From: PALSA-243 sp963743705
GTDB taxonomy: Bacteria; Acidobacteriota; Terriglobia; Bryobacterales; Bryobacteraceae
Length of the DNA stretch: 64,000 bases
Direction: 5' to 3'
NCBI GenBank assembly: GCA_963743705.1
Contig: CAVUQS010000016.1
Location: 92,446 to 156,445 of the forward strand
The position numbers and the translations under genes were made by a program. The first letter of the stretch is position 1, and each line of letters starts with the position of its first letter. The notes under the pieces were generated by a model that was not told the DNA's origin, searched no databases, and worked only from the letters and a program-made list of their open reading frames with translations. This document shows, in pieces, positions 42,767 to 53,445 of this stretch.

Positions 42767-43297
42767 ATGACATCCAAACCATGCTTTCTAGCGCAAGTTA
42801 CTGGACTAGTAATATTTGCGCTCGCCGCTGTCGCGTTCGCGCAAGATAGCGCCAACCGTCTGGCAAATGCGGATAATACCTTCGCCATGAATGCCGCCGC
42901 TGGCGGCATCGCCGAAGTGCAAATGGGGCAGCTTGCCGTGCAGAATGCAGCCGATCCTGCCGTGAAAGCCTTCGGACAGAAGATGGTCAACGATCACAGC
43001 AAGGCCAATGACCAGTTAAAAATCATTGCGGCGCAGAAAGGCGTCACGCTGCCCGGCTCCATGACCGCCAAAGATCAAGCCACCTACGACCACCTCGCCA
43101 AACTGAACGGAGCCGAATTTGACCGTGCTTATATGGCCGACATGGTCAAAGACCATCGCACGGACATTAGCGAGTTCGAAAAAGAGGCCAACAGCGGATC
43201 GGATGCTGAACTGAAAGGCTTCGCCACCAACACGCTTCCAACCCTGCGCCAACATCTGGAAATGGCCGAAGATACCGACGCCAAGGTTAAGAAGTGA
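42767..43297 (+). CDS. DUF4142 secreted ferritin-like protein
   Basis: A 176-residue exported protein: signal peptide ending near VAFAQ (residue 26), then a four-helix DUF4142 domain (FAMNAAAGGIAEVQMGQLA, AFGQKMVNDHSKANDQL, YMADMVKDHRTDISEFEKEA, LPTLRQHLEMAEDTDAKVK). The His-Glu pattern in helices (VNDHSKAND, VKDHRTDISEFE, LRQHLEMAE) resembles ferritin-like metal sites. AAGGAG ten bases upstream supports the start. Function in the family is not settled; periplasmic stress protection is often suggested. It is followed by a strong hairpin. Confidence 0.88.
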   Translation: MTSKPCFLAQVTGLVIFALAAVAFAQDSANRLANADNTFAMNAAAGGIAEVQMGQLAVQNAADPAVKAFGQKMVNDHSKANDQLKIIAAQKGVTLPGSMTAKDQATYDHLAKLNGAEFDRAYMADMVKDHRTDISEFEKEANSGSDAELKGFATNTLPTLRQHLEMAEDTDAKVKK

Positions 43298-43340
43298 GGA
43301 TGCCAAGAAGTAGCCCTAAGGGATAGACCCAACCTACAGA

Positions 43341-43374
43341 GGCCGCGGGCCCCCACTGGGACGCGCCCGCGGCC
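43341..43374. terminator. Hairpin between convergent genes
   Basis: GGCCGCGGGC and GCCCGCGGCC form a perfect 10-base stem with a 14-base loop, between the ends of the DUF4142 gene and the convergent unknown gene. There is no long T run on either side, so it would be a stem-only, bidirectional terminator. Confidence 0.5.
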
Positions 43375-43398
43375 ATTCATGTAATTTCTCCGGCGTAA

Positions 43399-43779
43399 TT
43401 ATTTCGCGCCGATCGCTTCCCGCTCCACGCGCTGCTCCACCTCGGCGTAGCCGCGAATCTCGGCGAGCGAAGTCGTCACCAGTTCTTTTTCCATATCCTC
43501 GCCGGTTTCGATCAGATGGATCAGGTGCATGGCTGCCAGCCGGCCGCACCACGCGTCATCCACCTCGCGATTCCTCTCGTGCGCGGCTTTCAAGACGTCC
43601 GCATGCGGCAGCGCAATCGTCTTTTCGCTACGTTGGTCGCGATCGTCAATCAGCACGAATTTCACGTCGATCGTATCCGCATGGCGAATGGAAATCGCCG
43701 TCTGCAACCACTTGAGCAACACCTGAAACTTACGGCCAAACGGATCCGGCCCGGCTTCAAACTGGCGGAAATTGAGCAT
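43399..43779 (-). CDS. Unknown cytoplasmic protein of 126 residues
   Basis: No family is recognised. The sequence has an amphipathic N-terminal part (FGRKFQVLLKWLQTAISIRH), a strand pair (DVKFVLIDDRDQRSEKTIAL), and a helical C-terminal part (WCGRLAAMHLIHLIETGEDMEKELVTTS). There is no signal peptide or membrane helix. Codon use matches the neighbours and the frame is clean, so it is likely a gene. It is divergent from the Zn-dehydrogenase gene with 47 bases between starts. Confidence 0.6.
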   Translation of the reverse strand: MLNFRQFEAGPDPFGRKFQVLLKWLQTAISIRHADTIDVKFVLIDDRDQRSEKTIALPHADVLKAAHERNREVDDAWCGRLAAMHLIHLIETGEDMEKELVTTSLAEIRGYAEVEQRVEREAIGAK

Positions 43780-43826
43780 CTATGGGTATATTGTGGCATA
43801 GCTCGCCAACGCCGGAAACTGCCGCT

Positions 43827-44849
43827 ATGACCGCCGCTGAACTCATCGCCACACGCCAATTTCGCTTGACCGAAATGCCAACCGAAGACCCGCAGCCGGG
43901 CGAAGTGCAGGTGCGCGTCGCCGCGGTGGGCATCTGCGGCAGCGACCTCCATTATTATTCCGAAGGCGCCGTGGGCGACACGCCGTGCGTGTTCCCCATG
44001 GTAATGGGTCACGAGCCTTCGGGTACCGTCGTAAAGACAGGCGCCGGCGTGACCGGCTGGCAACCGGGCGACCGCGCCGCGCTCGAGCCCGCCCTTTACT
44101 GCTATCACTGCGAATTTTGCCGTAGCGGCCATCACAACGTATGCGCGAATATTCGTTTTCTCAGCACCCCCGGCTATCCTGGCTTCTTCCGCGAATTCGT
44201 CAATCTGCCGGCCGCGAATCTGTTGCCCATCCCACGCGAAATGTCGCTCGAGCTGGCGACCGTCATCGAGCCTCTGGCAGTGGCGCTCCATTCCATGCAA
44301 TTCGCGGCGCTCGCCCCCGATGACACAGTCGCTGTGATCGGCGCCGGCCCCATCGGGTTGTTGACCGTTGCGTGCGCCAAGGTCGCGGGGGCCAAACGGA
44401 TCTGGGCGGTCGACCCAGTGCCGCATCGCCGCGAGTTGGCGAAGGCCATGGGCGCGGACGCGGTCATCCCACCGGATGAGTTGGCCACAATTCGCCTCGA
44501 TACCGGCGGCCGCGGCGTCGATTGCGCCATCGATTGCGCCGCCAAGGCCGACACCACCAACGACGCCATTCGCGCCGTCCGCAACGCCGGCCGCGTCGTC
44601 ATCACCGGCATCCATTCCGAAACGCACATTCCATTCGAGATGTCGCCCCTGCGCCGCAAGGAACTCACCGTCTTCAACGTGCGCCGCTCCAATCACGAAT
44701 CGCAGGCCGCACTCGACATGATCGCCGCGCGCACCCAATGGTTCGCCCCTCTCGTGACGCACGCCCGGCCCATGGACCAGATCGCGGCAGCCTTCACCAT
44801 CGCCGAGGAATATCTGGATGGCGTTGGCAAGATGGTAGTGAAGCCGTAG
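43827..44849 (+). CDS. Zinc-dependent medium-chain alcohol dehydrogenase, sorbitol/idonate dehydrogenase-like
   Basis: A 340-residue MDR enzyme. Catalytic zinc ligands are Cys in GICGSDLHYY and His/Glu in MGHEPSG. The structural zinc site is CYHCEFCRSGHHNVC. The Rossmann motif VAVIGAGPIGLLTV (near 160-175) binds NAD(P). IEPLAVALHS is typical of the polyol dehydrogenase subgroup that includes sorbitol, xylitol and L-idonate dehydrogenases. The ATG was chosen because the longer frame adds fifteen residues not found in the family. Exact substrate unknown. Confidence 0.87.
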   Translation: MTAAELIATRQFRLTEMPTEDPQPGEVQVRVAAVGICGSDLHYYSEGAVGDTPCVFPMVMGHEPSGTVVKTGAGVTGWQPGDRAALEPALYCYHCEFCRSGHHNVCANIRFLSTPGYPGFFREFVNLPAANLLPIPREMSLELATVIEPLAVALHSMQFAALAPDDTVAVIGAGPIGLLTVACAKVAGAKRIWAVDPVPHRRELAKAMGADAVIPPDELATIRLDTGGRGVDCAIDCAAKADTTNDAIRAVRNAGRVVITGIHSETHIPFEMSPLRRKELTVFNVRRSNHESQAALDMIAARTQWFAPLVTHARPMDQIAAAFTIAEEYLDGVGKMVVKP

Positions 44850-44906
44850 CTACTCGTTTCTGCACGTCAGACGTCCGCCACACATTATCATGAAGATTCA
44901 CACTTC

Positions 44907-46145
44907 ATGACGACGACTTCACTCGACAAGACGAAGATCAAGATTCTACTCCTCGAAGGCATTCACCAAAGCGCCGTCGAATCGTTTCACGAAGACGGCT
45001 ACAGCAACATCGACTATCATCCAAAGTCGCTGGCCGAACCCGCCCTCCTCGCCGCCGCCGCCGACGCTCACTTCGTCGGCATCCGCTCGGCCACCCATCT
45101 CACTGCCGCTTTTTTCGCGCACGCGCACCGTCTTGCGGGAGTCGGGTGTTTCTGCATCGGCACCAACCAGGTTGATCTCGACGCCGCGCAGGACCGCGGC
45201 ATTCCCGTCTTCAACGCGCCGTTTTCCAATACCCGCAGCGTGGCCGAACTGGTCCTGGCCGAGATCATCATGCTGCTGCGCGGCATTCCTTATCGCAGCG
45301 CGGCCGCGCAGCGTGGCGCGTGGCTCAAAACTGCCGCAGGTTCGCGCGAAGCGCGCGGCAAAAAGCTCGGCATCGTGGGCTATGGCCACATCGGCTCGCA
45401 GATCAGCGTACTCGCCGAAATGCTCGGCATGCAGGTGCTTTTCTATGACATCGAGCTGAAACTCGCGCTGGGCAATGCCCGCCCCATCTCTTCGCTCGAC
45501 GCGTTGCTGGAAGCCTCGGACGTCGTAACTCTGCACGTACCCGAGACGCCCCAGACGCAAGGCATGATCGGCGTCAAACAGATCGCGCGCATGAAGCCCG
45601 GCTCGCATCTAATCAACGCCTCGCGCGGCACGGTCGTCGATATCGACGCGCTGGCCGAGGCCCTGCAGTCGAAACATCTCGGCGGCGCGGCTATCGACGT
45701 ATTCCCCAAGGAGCCGAAAACCGCCAACGATGAATTCGTCTCGCCGCTACGCGCCCTCGACAACGTGATCCTGACGCCGCACGTCGGTGGCAGCACCGAA
45801 GAGGCCCAGCAGAACATCGGCGTCGAAGTGGCCGGCAAGCTGATCAAGTACAGCAACAACGGCTCCACCCTCAGTGCGGTGAATTTCCCCGAGGTCTCCC
45901 TGCCTGAGCATCCGGGTAAGCATCGCCTGCTGCACATCCACCGCAATCAGCCGGGTGTCCTCTCCCGCATCAACGCGGTATTTTCGGAGCGCCGCATCAA
46001 TATCGCCGGCGAATATTTGCAGACCAACGCGCGCATCGGTTACGTGGTGATCGACGTGGAAGCCGACGACCGCGCCGAGACGCTCGAAGCCAAGCGCATG
46101 CTCGACGAGGTCGAAGGCACCATTCGCACGCGAATTCTCTACTGA
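44907..46145 (+). CDS. serA: D-3-phosphoglycerate dehydrogenase (ACT-domain type)
   Basis: First enzyme of serine synthesis. The 412-residue protein matches the E. coli-type SerA: an N-terminal substrate domain (KILLLEGIHQSAVE...VGIRSATHLT), the NAD-binding IVGYGHIGSQIS near 156, the catalytic arginine in INASRGTVVDIDAL, and histidine in ILTPHVGGSTEEAQ. A C-terminal ACT domain (GVLSRINAVFSERRINIAGEYLQT) can bind serine for feedback control. It appears monocistronic. Confidence 0.93.
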   Translation: MTTTSLDKTKIKILLLEGIHQSAVESFHEDGYSNIDYHPKSLAEPALLAAAADAHFVGIRSATHLTAAFFAHAHRLAGVGCFCIGTNQVDLDAAQDRGIPVFNAPFSNTRSVAELVLAEIIMLLRGIPYRSAAAQRGAWLKTAAGSREARGKKLGIVGYGHIGSQISVLAEMLGMQVLFYDIELKLALGNARPISSLDALLEASDVVTLHVPETPQTQGMIGVKQIARMKPGSHLINASRGTVVDIDALAEALQSKHLGGAAIDVFPKEPKTANDEFVSPLRALDNVILTPHVGGSTEEAQQNIGVEVAGKLIKYSNNGSTLSAVNFPEVSLPEHPGKHRLLHIHRNQPGVLSRINAVFSERRINIAGEYLQTNARIGYVVIDVEADDRAETLEAKRMLDEVEGTIRTRILY

Positions 46146-46154
46146 TTGAGGGCG

Positions 46155-47015
46155 CTAGCGCAGTTGCTTTTTTCGCAAGTAGCCGATCAATTCGGCCGGG
46201 TCGTCGGAAATAATCGCGTCGACCTTGGCTGCGATCAACATGTCCCAATCGGCGGGAGCATTCGCTGTCCATGCCACCACTTGCAAGCCCGCTCGATGGG
46301 CCGCCGCGACTTTCTCCGGCGTGACCAGGTGAAAATCGGGAGAGACGATCTCGGCGTGCGCCGCTGCGGCTGAAACCGCGGGGAAATCGCCCCCGTCGTT
46401 CTCGACTAGCGCCGAAAGGCGGATCTCCGGCGCCAGCTTGCGCATGGCGATGAGCGTACGGAAATCGAACGATTGCAGGATGATTCGTTTTTCGAGCCGG
46501 TAATGCCGTATCCTTTCCAGCGCCATGCGCGAAAATTCCTCCGGCGAAGGCGTGTACTCGGGATGGTCCGGAAAACTCTTGGTCTCGATGTTGTAGTCGA
46601 ACGCTCCCTGTGGCGCAAGCTGAAAAACGTCGTCCAGCGTGGGCATGCGCGTCCCCGGCATGGCCTGCTGCGTCGCAAAACGCGGGTTCTGAATCGCGCC
46701 GCAATCCCAGCGCTGCACTTCGCTGAGAGTTAATTGATGGATGATGGCGCTCTTAGCAGGCCCGCTGCAGACCGGCGGCTCCAAAATCGGGTCGTGCGAG
46801 ATCACGATGACGTTGTCCCGCGTCACCGCCATATCCATCTCGAGCGCGTCCACTCCTTGCGCGATGGCATATTGAAACGCCGGCAAGGTATTCTCCGGAC
46901 GCCGGGCGCGCGCGCCGCGATGACCGTGGACCAGAATTCGCGGGGGCGTATCCGCCGCGAACGAACCGATGGACGAAGCCAACATGAGAGATGCACACAG
47001 GATACGCCAAATCAT
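46155..47015 (-). CDS. Exported glycerophosphodiester phosphodiesterase
   Basis: A 286-residue GDPD enzyme that splits glycerophosphodiesters to glycerol 3-phosphate and an alcohol. It has a signal peptide (MIWRILCASLMLASSIGSFAA), then HGHRGARARRPENTLPAF with both catalytic histidines, LEMDMAVTRDNVIVISHDP for the metal site, and IETKSFP and VVAWTANAPADW for the TIM-barrel end. GGAG five bases upstream fixes the ATG. It is divergent from glpD, which uses its product, so the two genes form a functional pair. Confidence 0.9.
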   Translation of the reverse strand: MIWRILCASLMLASSIGSFAADTPPRILVHGHRGARARRPENTLPAFQYAIAQGVDALEMDMAVTRDNVIVISHDPILEPPVCSGPAKSAIIHQLTLSEVQRWDCGAIQNPRFATQQAMPGTRMPTLDDVFQLAPQGAFDYNIETKSFPDHPEYTPSPEEFSRMALERIRHYRLEKRIILQSFDFRTLIAMRKLAPEIRLSALVENDGGDFPAVSAAAAHAEIVSPDFHLVTPEKVAAAHRAGLQVVAWTANAPADWDMLIAAKVDAIISDDPAELIGYLRKKQLR

Positions 47016-47057
47016 GGAGGCTCCAGTTCGCTCTGAAACTGCTATTCTGATGCGCGA

Positions 47058-48620
47058 GTGACTCGCGCCGGACAAATTCAGCGCCTCAACCAGCGCAGCG
47101 AACCGTGGGATGTCGTGGTCGTCGGCGGCGGCGCCACCGGAGTGGGCGTCGCCATCGATGCGGCCGCGCGCGGATATGCGGTGCTGCTGCTCGAACAGCA
47201 CGATTTCGGCAAGGGAACATCGAGCCGCAGCACCAAGCTCGCGCACGGTGGCGTGCGCTATCTCGAGCAAGGCGATCTGGCGCTCGTCATGGAGGCGCTG
47301 CGCGAGCGCGGCTTGCTTCTGCAGAACGCCCCGCACCTGGTCCGCAATCTCGCCTTCGTGGTTCCCACCTACGATTGGTGGGAATCGCCGTTCTATGGCG
47401 TGGGTCTAAAGCTCTACAATCTGCTGGCGGGCAAATACGGTTTCGGCGCCTCGCGCATTCTTTCCAAGGAAGAAACGCTCGAACGCCTGCCCACCATCGA
47501 GCCCGAAGGCCTACGCGGCGGCGTCGTCTATTTCGACGGCCAATTCGATGACGCGCGCCTGCTCATCGATCTGGCATCGACGGCATGGGAACAGGGCGCG
47601 GCGTTGCTGAACTATGCACCGGTCACGGGCGTGTTGAAAAGCGGCGATGGCTTCGTCCACGGCGTGCGCTTTCGCGATCTCGAAACCGGCGAAGAACGCG
47701 ACGCGCACGCCAAGGTAGTGATCAACGCCACCGGCCCTTTCAGCGACGCGTTCCGCGCGCTCGCGGATCCAACCGTCGCGCCGATCGTGGCGCCCAGCCA
47801 AGGCATACATCTGGTCTTCGACGCGTCGTTCCTGGCAGGCGAGAGCGCGATCATGGTGCCGCACACCAGCGATGGGCGTATTCTGTTCGCGATTCCCTGG
47901 CACGGACACGCGGTCGTCGGCACCACGGATACGCCTGTCGAGTCCGCCGCGGCGGAGCCGGTCGCTCTCGAGCAGGAGATCGATTTCATCCTGCAAACGG
48001 CGTCGCTTTACTTGGCAAAGAAGCCGGCGCGCGCCGACATTCTCAGCGTGTTTGCGGGAATCCGCCCGCTGGTGAAGGCCGGTGGCGCCGCGAACACGGC
48101 GGCGCTTTCGCGCAGCCACACGGTCCGCATTGAGAACTCCGGCGTGGTCACCATTTGCGGCGGCAAGTGGACCACATACCGCCGCATGGCCGAGGATTGC
48201 GTCAACCAGGCCGCTACCTTCGCGGGCTTGCCGGAGCGCGCCTGCGCCACCGCGAGTTTGAACATCCATGGCCATTTGCCCAACGCCGATCGCTACGGTT
48301 CGCTAGCCGTCTACGGCTCCGACGCGCCGGCCATTCAGGCTCTGCAAGCAGCCGACGCGGCGCTGGCGGCCCCATTGCACGCTGCCCTGCCGTACACCGG
48401 CGCGGAAATCGTATGGGCGGCGCGCAACGAGATGGCGCGAACAGTAGAAGACGCGCTGGCGCGCCGCACGCGCGCGCTATTCCTGGACGCGCGTGCGGCA
48501 ATGGAGATGGCTGCCCCCGCCGCCACGTTGATGGCGCGCGAACTGCAGCGTTCGTCCGTTTGGGCCGAGAAGCAAGTGAAGGCATTCCTCGCCGTGGCGC
48601 GGCAATACCTGCCCGCGTAG
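47058..48620 (+). CDS. glpD: FAD-dependent glycerol-3-phosphate dehydrogenase
   Basis: It oxidises glycerol 3-phosphate to dihydroxyacetone phosphate at the membrane and passes electrons to quinone. The 520-residue protein has the FAD motif VVVVGGGATGVGVAIDAAARG (residues 19-39), the GTSSRSTKLAHGGVRYLEQGD signature block, the INATGPFSDAF motif, a GGKWTTYRRMAED segment, and the C-terminal GlpD cap (about 400-515). The start is GTG. The paired phosphodiesterase gene diverges from it with a 42-base gap. Confidence 0.92.
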   Translation: MTRAGQIQRLNQRSEPWDVVVVGGGATGVGVAIDAAARGYAVLLLEQHDFGKGTSSRSTKLAHGGVRYLEQGDLALVMEALRERGLLLQNAPHLVRNLAFVVPTYDWWESPFYGVGLKLYNLLAGKYGFGASRILSKEETLERLPTIEPEGLRGGVVYFDGQFDDARLLIDLASTAWEQGAALLNYAPVTGVLKSGDGFVHGVRFRDLETGEERDAHAKVVINATGPFSDAFRALADPTVAPIVAPSQGIHLVFDASFLAGESAIMVPHTSDGRILFAIPWHGHAVVGTTDTPVESAAAEPVALEQEIDFILQTASLYLAKKPARADILSVFAGIRPLVKAGGAANTAALSRSHTVRIENSGVVTICGGKWTTYRRMAEDCVNQAATFAGLPERACATASLNIHGHLPNADRYGSLAVYGSDAPAIQALQAADAALAAPLHAALPYTGAEIVWAARNEMARTVEDALARRTRALFLDARAAMEMAAPAATLMARELQRSSVWAEKQVKAFLAVARQYLPA

Positions 48621-51104
48621 CTATTCGTACTTCAGGGCGGTCACCGGGTTGATGCGCGAAGCACGCCATCCGGGCACGATCGCCGCCAACAGCGCCACCG
48701 CCCCCAGCAATGCCACCGCGGCGGCGAAGATCCGCGGATCGGCCGCCTTCACTCCGAATAACTGCGATTGCACCAACCGCCCCAGCCCCAGCGCAACCGC
48801 GGCGCCAATCGCCACGCCCGCCGCGGTCAACTTCGCGGCTTCGATCAGCACCATGCGCAAGACGTCGCCCGGCAAAGCGCCCAGCGCCATGCGCAACCCG
48901 ATCTCGGGCGTGCGCCGCGCCACGGCGTAGGCCACCACGCCATAGAGTCCGATCGCCGCCAGCAGCGCCGCCAGTCCGCCGAACGCGGTCGATAGCATCG
49001 CGAGCAGCCGCTCCGCATAGAGCGCGTTGCGGATGCTGAGCGAGAGGCCTTGCAGGTAGATGATCGGTACGTTCGGATCTTCCCCGCGTACCGCCGCGCG
49101 CACTGCTCCCGCAAGCGCGTTCTCGTCGCCCTGCGCCGCGCGCACATAGAAAGCAAGCCGGTCGGGCTGCGTCCACTGGCTGTATGGGTAATAGACGGTT
49201 TCGTGTACCGCGTCGCGCGCGCCGGTGAGGCTGTCGGCCACCACTCCCACGATCTCGCGATCAAATACGGGATGATTGCCGCCGCCGAACATCAGACGCA
49301 CGCCGATGGGGTTGCGGCCCGCACAGTAGCGCTTCACGAACGTCTCGTTGACAACGACCACTTTCGGCGCAGCCGCCGAATCGCGATCCTCGAACTCGCG
49401 TCCCGCGCGCAACGGAATACCCAGGGCCGCGAAGTAGCCTGCGCTGACCGCGCTCTGCGTCCCGCCCACGTATTCATTTGGCTTCGGCTCGTAGCCCTGC
49501 ACGGTAATATTGCCGGCCGAACTCATGTTGGAAAACGGCCCGGCCGCGGATGCGCCAACGCCCGCAACTCCCGGAATCGCCGCGATGCGCTGCTGCAGGT
49601 CGCGGTAGTAGGCGACCGCGTCCGCTGCGTGCGGACGGCTACGAGTTGCATCGATCTTGAAGGTCAGCAGCCTCTGCGTGCGGAATCCGAGATTGACGTT
49701 CGCAAGATTATAGAGCGTGCCGCTGAACAATCCGGCCGCGATCGCGAGCACCAGGGAGAGCGCCACCTGCGCCGCCACCACACACTTGCGGAACCAGACC
49801 ACGCTGCCGCTGGACGCCATCGCTGACGTGCGCAGCGCCCCGGCGATATCGCGCCGCGATGATTGCAACGCCGGGATCAGAGCGAACAACAGAGCGCTAA
49901 CCGCCGCCGCGGCCAAGGCGAAGAACAGCAGGCGCAGGTTCAGGCCCGGCTTCAGCCATTCGCCCGCGTAGTCTTCCGGCAATGCACGAATGAGCGCTCG
50001 CGTGCTCCAATCCGCCAACACTACCCCAACCACGCCGCCCGCCGCCGCAAGCAGGAAGCCTTCCACCAATAACTGCCGAATGAGGTTCCAGCGCGTGGCC
50101 CCGATCGCAAGCCGGATCCCCATCTCGCGTTGCCGTGCGGTGGCGCGAGCGATTGTGAGCCCGGCGACATTGGCGCAAGCGATCAGAAGTACAAGGCCGG
50201 CCATCGCCATCAATGCCAGCAGCGGCGTCTGCTCGCGCTGCCGCAGTTCGTTGATTCCCTGCGCGGCCGGGCGCAACTCAAGCTTATAGGTTGCGCGCTC
50301 TTTGGCATCCGGCTTGTGGTTCTGCTTGGCCAGTTCCATCTCAATTCCCGCCATGTGCGCTGGCGCGGAGGCCGCCTGCGCGCGCTCGATGGTGGTTCCC
50401 GGCGCGAGGCGAGCCATCATGTCCAGCCACCGAAATTGCGGGTCGTCAAGCGCGCTCCAGGAAGGCTTGAAGACGCGCTGCATCATTAGCGTGAGATAGA
50501 CGTCCGGATTGTTGCCGGAAAAAATGCCGTTGAACCCCGCGCCTGCGACGCCAATGACGGTCATCGGGAATCCGTTCAGCTGGATGCTCTGCCCTACGAT
50601 TGCCGGGTTCGCCGCGAAGCGTTTGGCCCAAAAAGCATGGCTGAGCACGGCCACCGGATGCCCACCGGGCGTGCGGTCGTCGTCCGCCGTGAAGAGCCGT
50701 CCCACGGCCGGCCCTACGCCTAGCACGCTGAAGAAATTGCCCGAGACGATATCGGCGCCGGCCGACTCGGCGTTGGCCTGATAGAGCAGCGTAACCGCGC
50801 CGCCGCCGCGGGCGATGACGCCGTCAAACCCCTGCGCGTGGTCACGCATCTGGCGGTACATCGTATACGAGAAAACCGATTCCGAGTTATCGGCGGTGCT
50901 GCTGCCATTTAGCTCATATCCGCGGTGCAAGATCACCAGCCGCTGCGGCTCGCGCACCGGCAGCAGACGCAGAATCACCTGGTCGACCAGCGAAAAGATG
51001 GCCGTGTTCGCGCCGATGCCGAGCGCCAGCGAAAGCACCGCCGCCGCCGCAAAAACCGGGCTACGCCGCAGGGTGCGGAACGAAAAAGCGATATCGCGCC
51101 ACAT
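48621..51104 (-). CDS. ADOP-type ABC transporter permease (MacB-like), second copy
   Basis: An 827-residue duplicated permease of the same kind as the one near 28 kb: helix 1 after FRTLRRSPVF, a MacB_PCD periplasmic domain (about 40-240), three helices (LLALMAMAGLVLLIACANVAGL and following), a second unit starting VVWFRKCVVAAQVALSLVLAIAAG, another periplasmic domain and closing helices to SRINPVTALKYE. No ATPase gene is nearby. It ends exactly one base after the glpD stop, convergent. Confidence 0.88.
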   Translation of the reverse strand: MWRDIAFSFRTLRRSPVFAAAAVLSLALGIGANTAIFSLVDQVILRLLPVREPQRLVILHRGYELNGSSTADNSESVFSYTMYRQMRDHAQGFDGVIARGGGAVTLLYQANAESAGADIVSGNFFSVLGVGPAVGRLFTADDDRTPGGHPVAVLSHAFWAKRFAANPAIVGQSIQLNGFPMTVIGVAGAGFNGIFSGNNPDVYLTLMMQRVFKPSWSALDDPQFRWLDMMARLAPGTTIERAQAASAPAHMAGIEMELAKQNHKPDAKERATYKLELRPAAQGINELRQREQTPLLALMAMAGLVLLIACANVAGLTIARATARQREMGIRLAIGATRWNLIRQLLVEGFLLAAAGGVVGVVLADWSTRALIRALPEDYAGEWLKPGLNLRLLFFALAAAAVSALLFALIPALQSSRRDIAGALRTSAMASSGSVVWFRKCVVAAQVALSLVLAIAAGLFSGTLYNLANVNLGFRTQRLLTFKIDATRSRPHAADAVAYYRDLQQRIAAIPGVAGVGASAAGPFSNMSSAGNITVQGYEPKPNEYVGGTQSAVSAGYFAALGIPLRAGREFEDRDSAAAPKVVVVNETFVKRYCAGRNPIGVRLMFGGGNHPVFDREIVGVVADSLTGARDAVHETVYYPYSQWTQPDRLAFYVRAAQGDENALAGAVRAAVRGEDPNVPIIYLQGLSLSIRNALYAERLLAMLSTAFGGLAALLAAIGLYGVVAYAVARRTPEIGLRMALGALPGDVLRMVLIEAAKLTAAGVAIGAAVALGLGRLVQSQLFGVKAADPRIFAAAVALLGAVALLAAIVPGWRASRINPVTALKYE

Positions 51105-51158
51105 GATAAAGAATAGACGCCGCCCGATCCGTTTTGCTGACTTCCCACCGTTAATTTC

Positions 51159-51923
51159 TTAACGGTATTTGCGGCGGATGCCGTTCCAGCGCACCTGCGC
51201 CGGGTCCCAGAACGCCTTGATGCCGCGCCAGGCGCTGACTTTGGTGCCGGCCACGTCGTTCCAGCGCACCGGCACTTCGAGCGTCCGGTAGCCGAGGCGG
51301 CCGGCGATGTAGAGCACTTCGACGTCGAAGCCGAAGCCATCGAGCAGCTGGCGGCGGAAGATCTCGCGCGCGGCGGTGGTCTCGAAGAGCTTGAAACCGC
51401 ATTGGGTGTCGCGGAACGGAAGGCCAGTAACCATCCGCATCGTCAGATTGAAGATGCGGCCCATGGTCTCGCGAAAAATGGGCTGGTGCACGCCAACCAT
51501 CGAGCGATCCACGGCGCGCGAACCGATGGCGACTTGCGCGTGCTCGCGCCCGGCGGCGCTCCACAGGCGCTCGATCTCTTCAATGGGCGATGAGAGGTCG
51601 GCATCGGAAAAGAGCGCCCATTCGCCTTTCGCTTCCAGCATGCCGTGGCGCACGGAATATCCCTTGCCGCGATTGCCGGGGTTGCGCAGCACGCGCACGC
51701 CAACACTTTCGGCCGCGGCGACGGTGGCATCGCGCGAGCCGTCATCCACAACAACGATCTCTGAAAACTCCCAATTCGATTGAGCCAGATAATCGCGCAC
51801 GCGAGCCAGAGTGGAGGGGAGCCGTTTCTCTTCGTTGTAGGCGGGAATGATAATAGAGATAGATCGGCGCAATCGAAGCTTTATAATAGCGAATTCGCTG
51901 CGGGAGACGCACGACGCCCGCAC
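51159..51923 (-). CDS. GT2 glycosyltransferase, dolichyl/polyprenyl-phosphate glucosyltransferase type
   Basis: A family 2 glycosyltransferase of about 240-254 residues: SIIIPAYNEEKRLPSTL, IVVVDDGSRDATV, FSDADLSSPIEEIERL (DxD site), GRIFNLTMRMVTGLPFRDTQCGFKLF and the C-terminal VRWNDVAGTKVS. It likely loads a sugar onto a polyprenyl phosphate at the membrane. The start is uncertain: the GTG used here lies close to the divergent lysS, while TTG at 51872 would give the usual short N-terminus (RRSISIII) and leave room for the lysS promoter. Confidence 0.85.
   Translation of the reverse strand: MRASCVSRSEFAIIKLRLRRSISIIIPAYNEEKRLPSTLARVRDYLAQSNWEFSEIVVVDDGSRDATVAAAESVGVRVLRNPGNRGKGYSVRHGMLEAKGEWALFSDADLSSPIEEIERLWSAAGREHAQVAIGSRAVDRSMVGVHQPIFRETMGRIFNLTMRMVTGLPFRDTQCGFKLFETTAAREIFRRQLLDGFGFDVEVLYIAGRLGYRTLEVPVRWNDVAGTKVSAWRGIKAFWDPAQVRWNGIRRKYR
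51882..51887 (+). promoter_or_regulatory. Perfect -10 box upstream of lysS
   Basis: TATAAT occurs about 52 bases before the lysS start codon. The matching -35 position (51859-51864) reads ATAGAT and is weak. If used, transcription starts near 51894 with a 45-base leader. Confidence 0.4.
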
Positions 51924-51938
51924 AATCTGGAGAATATT

Positions 51939-53444
<1,506 letters not shown>

Positions 53445-53445
53445 T

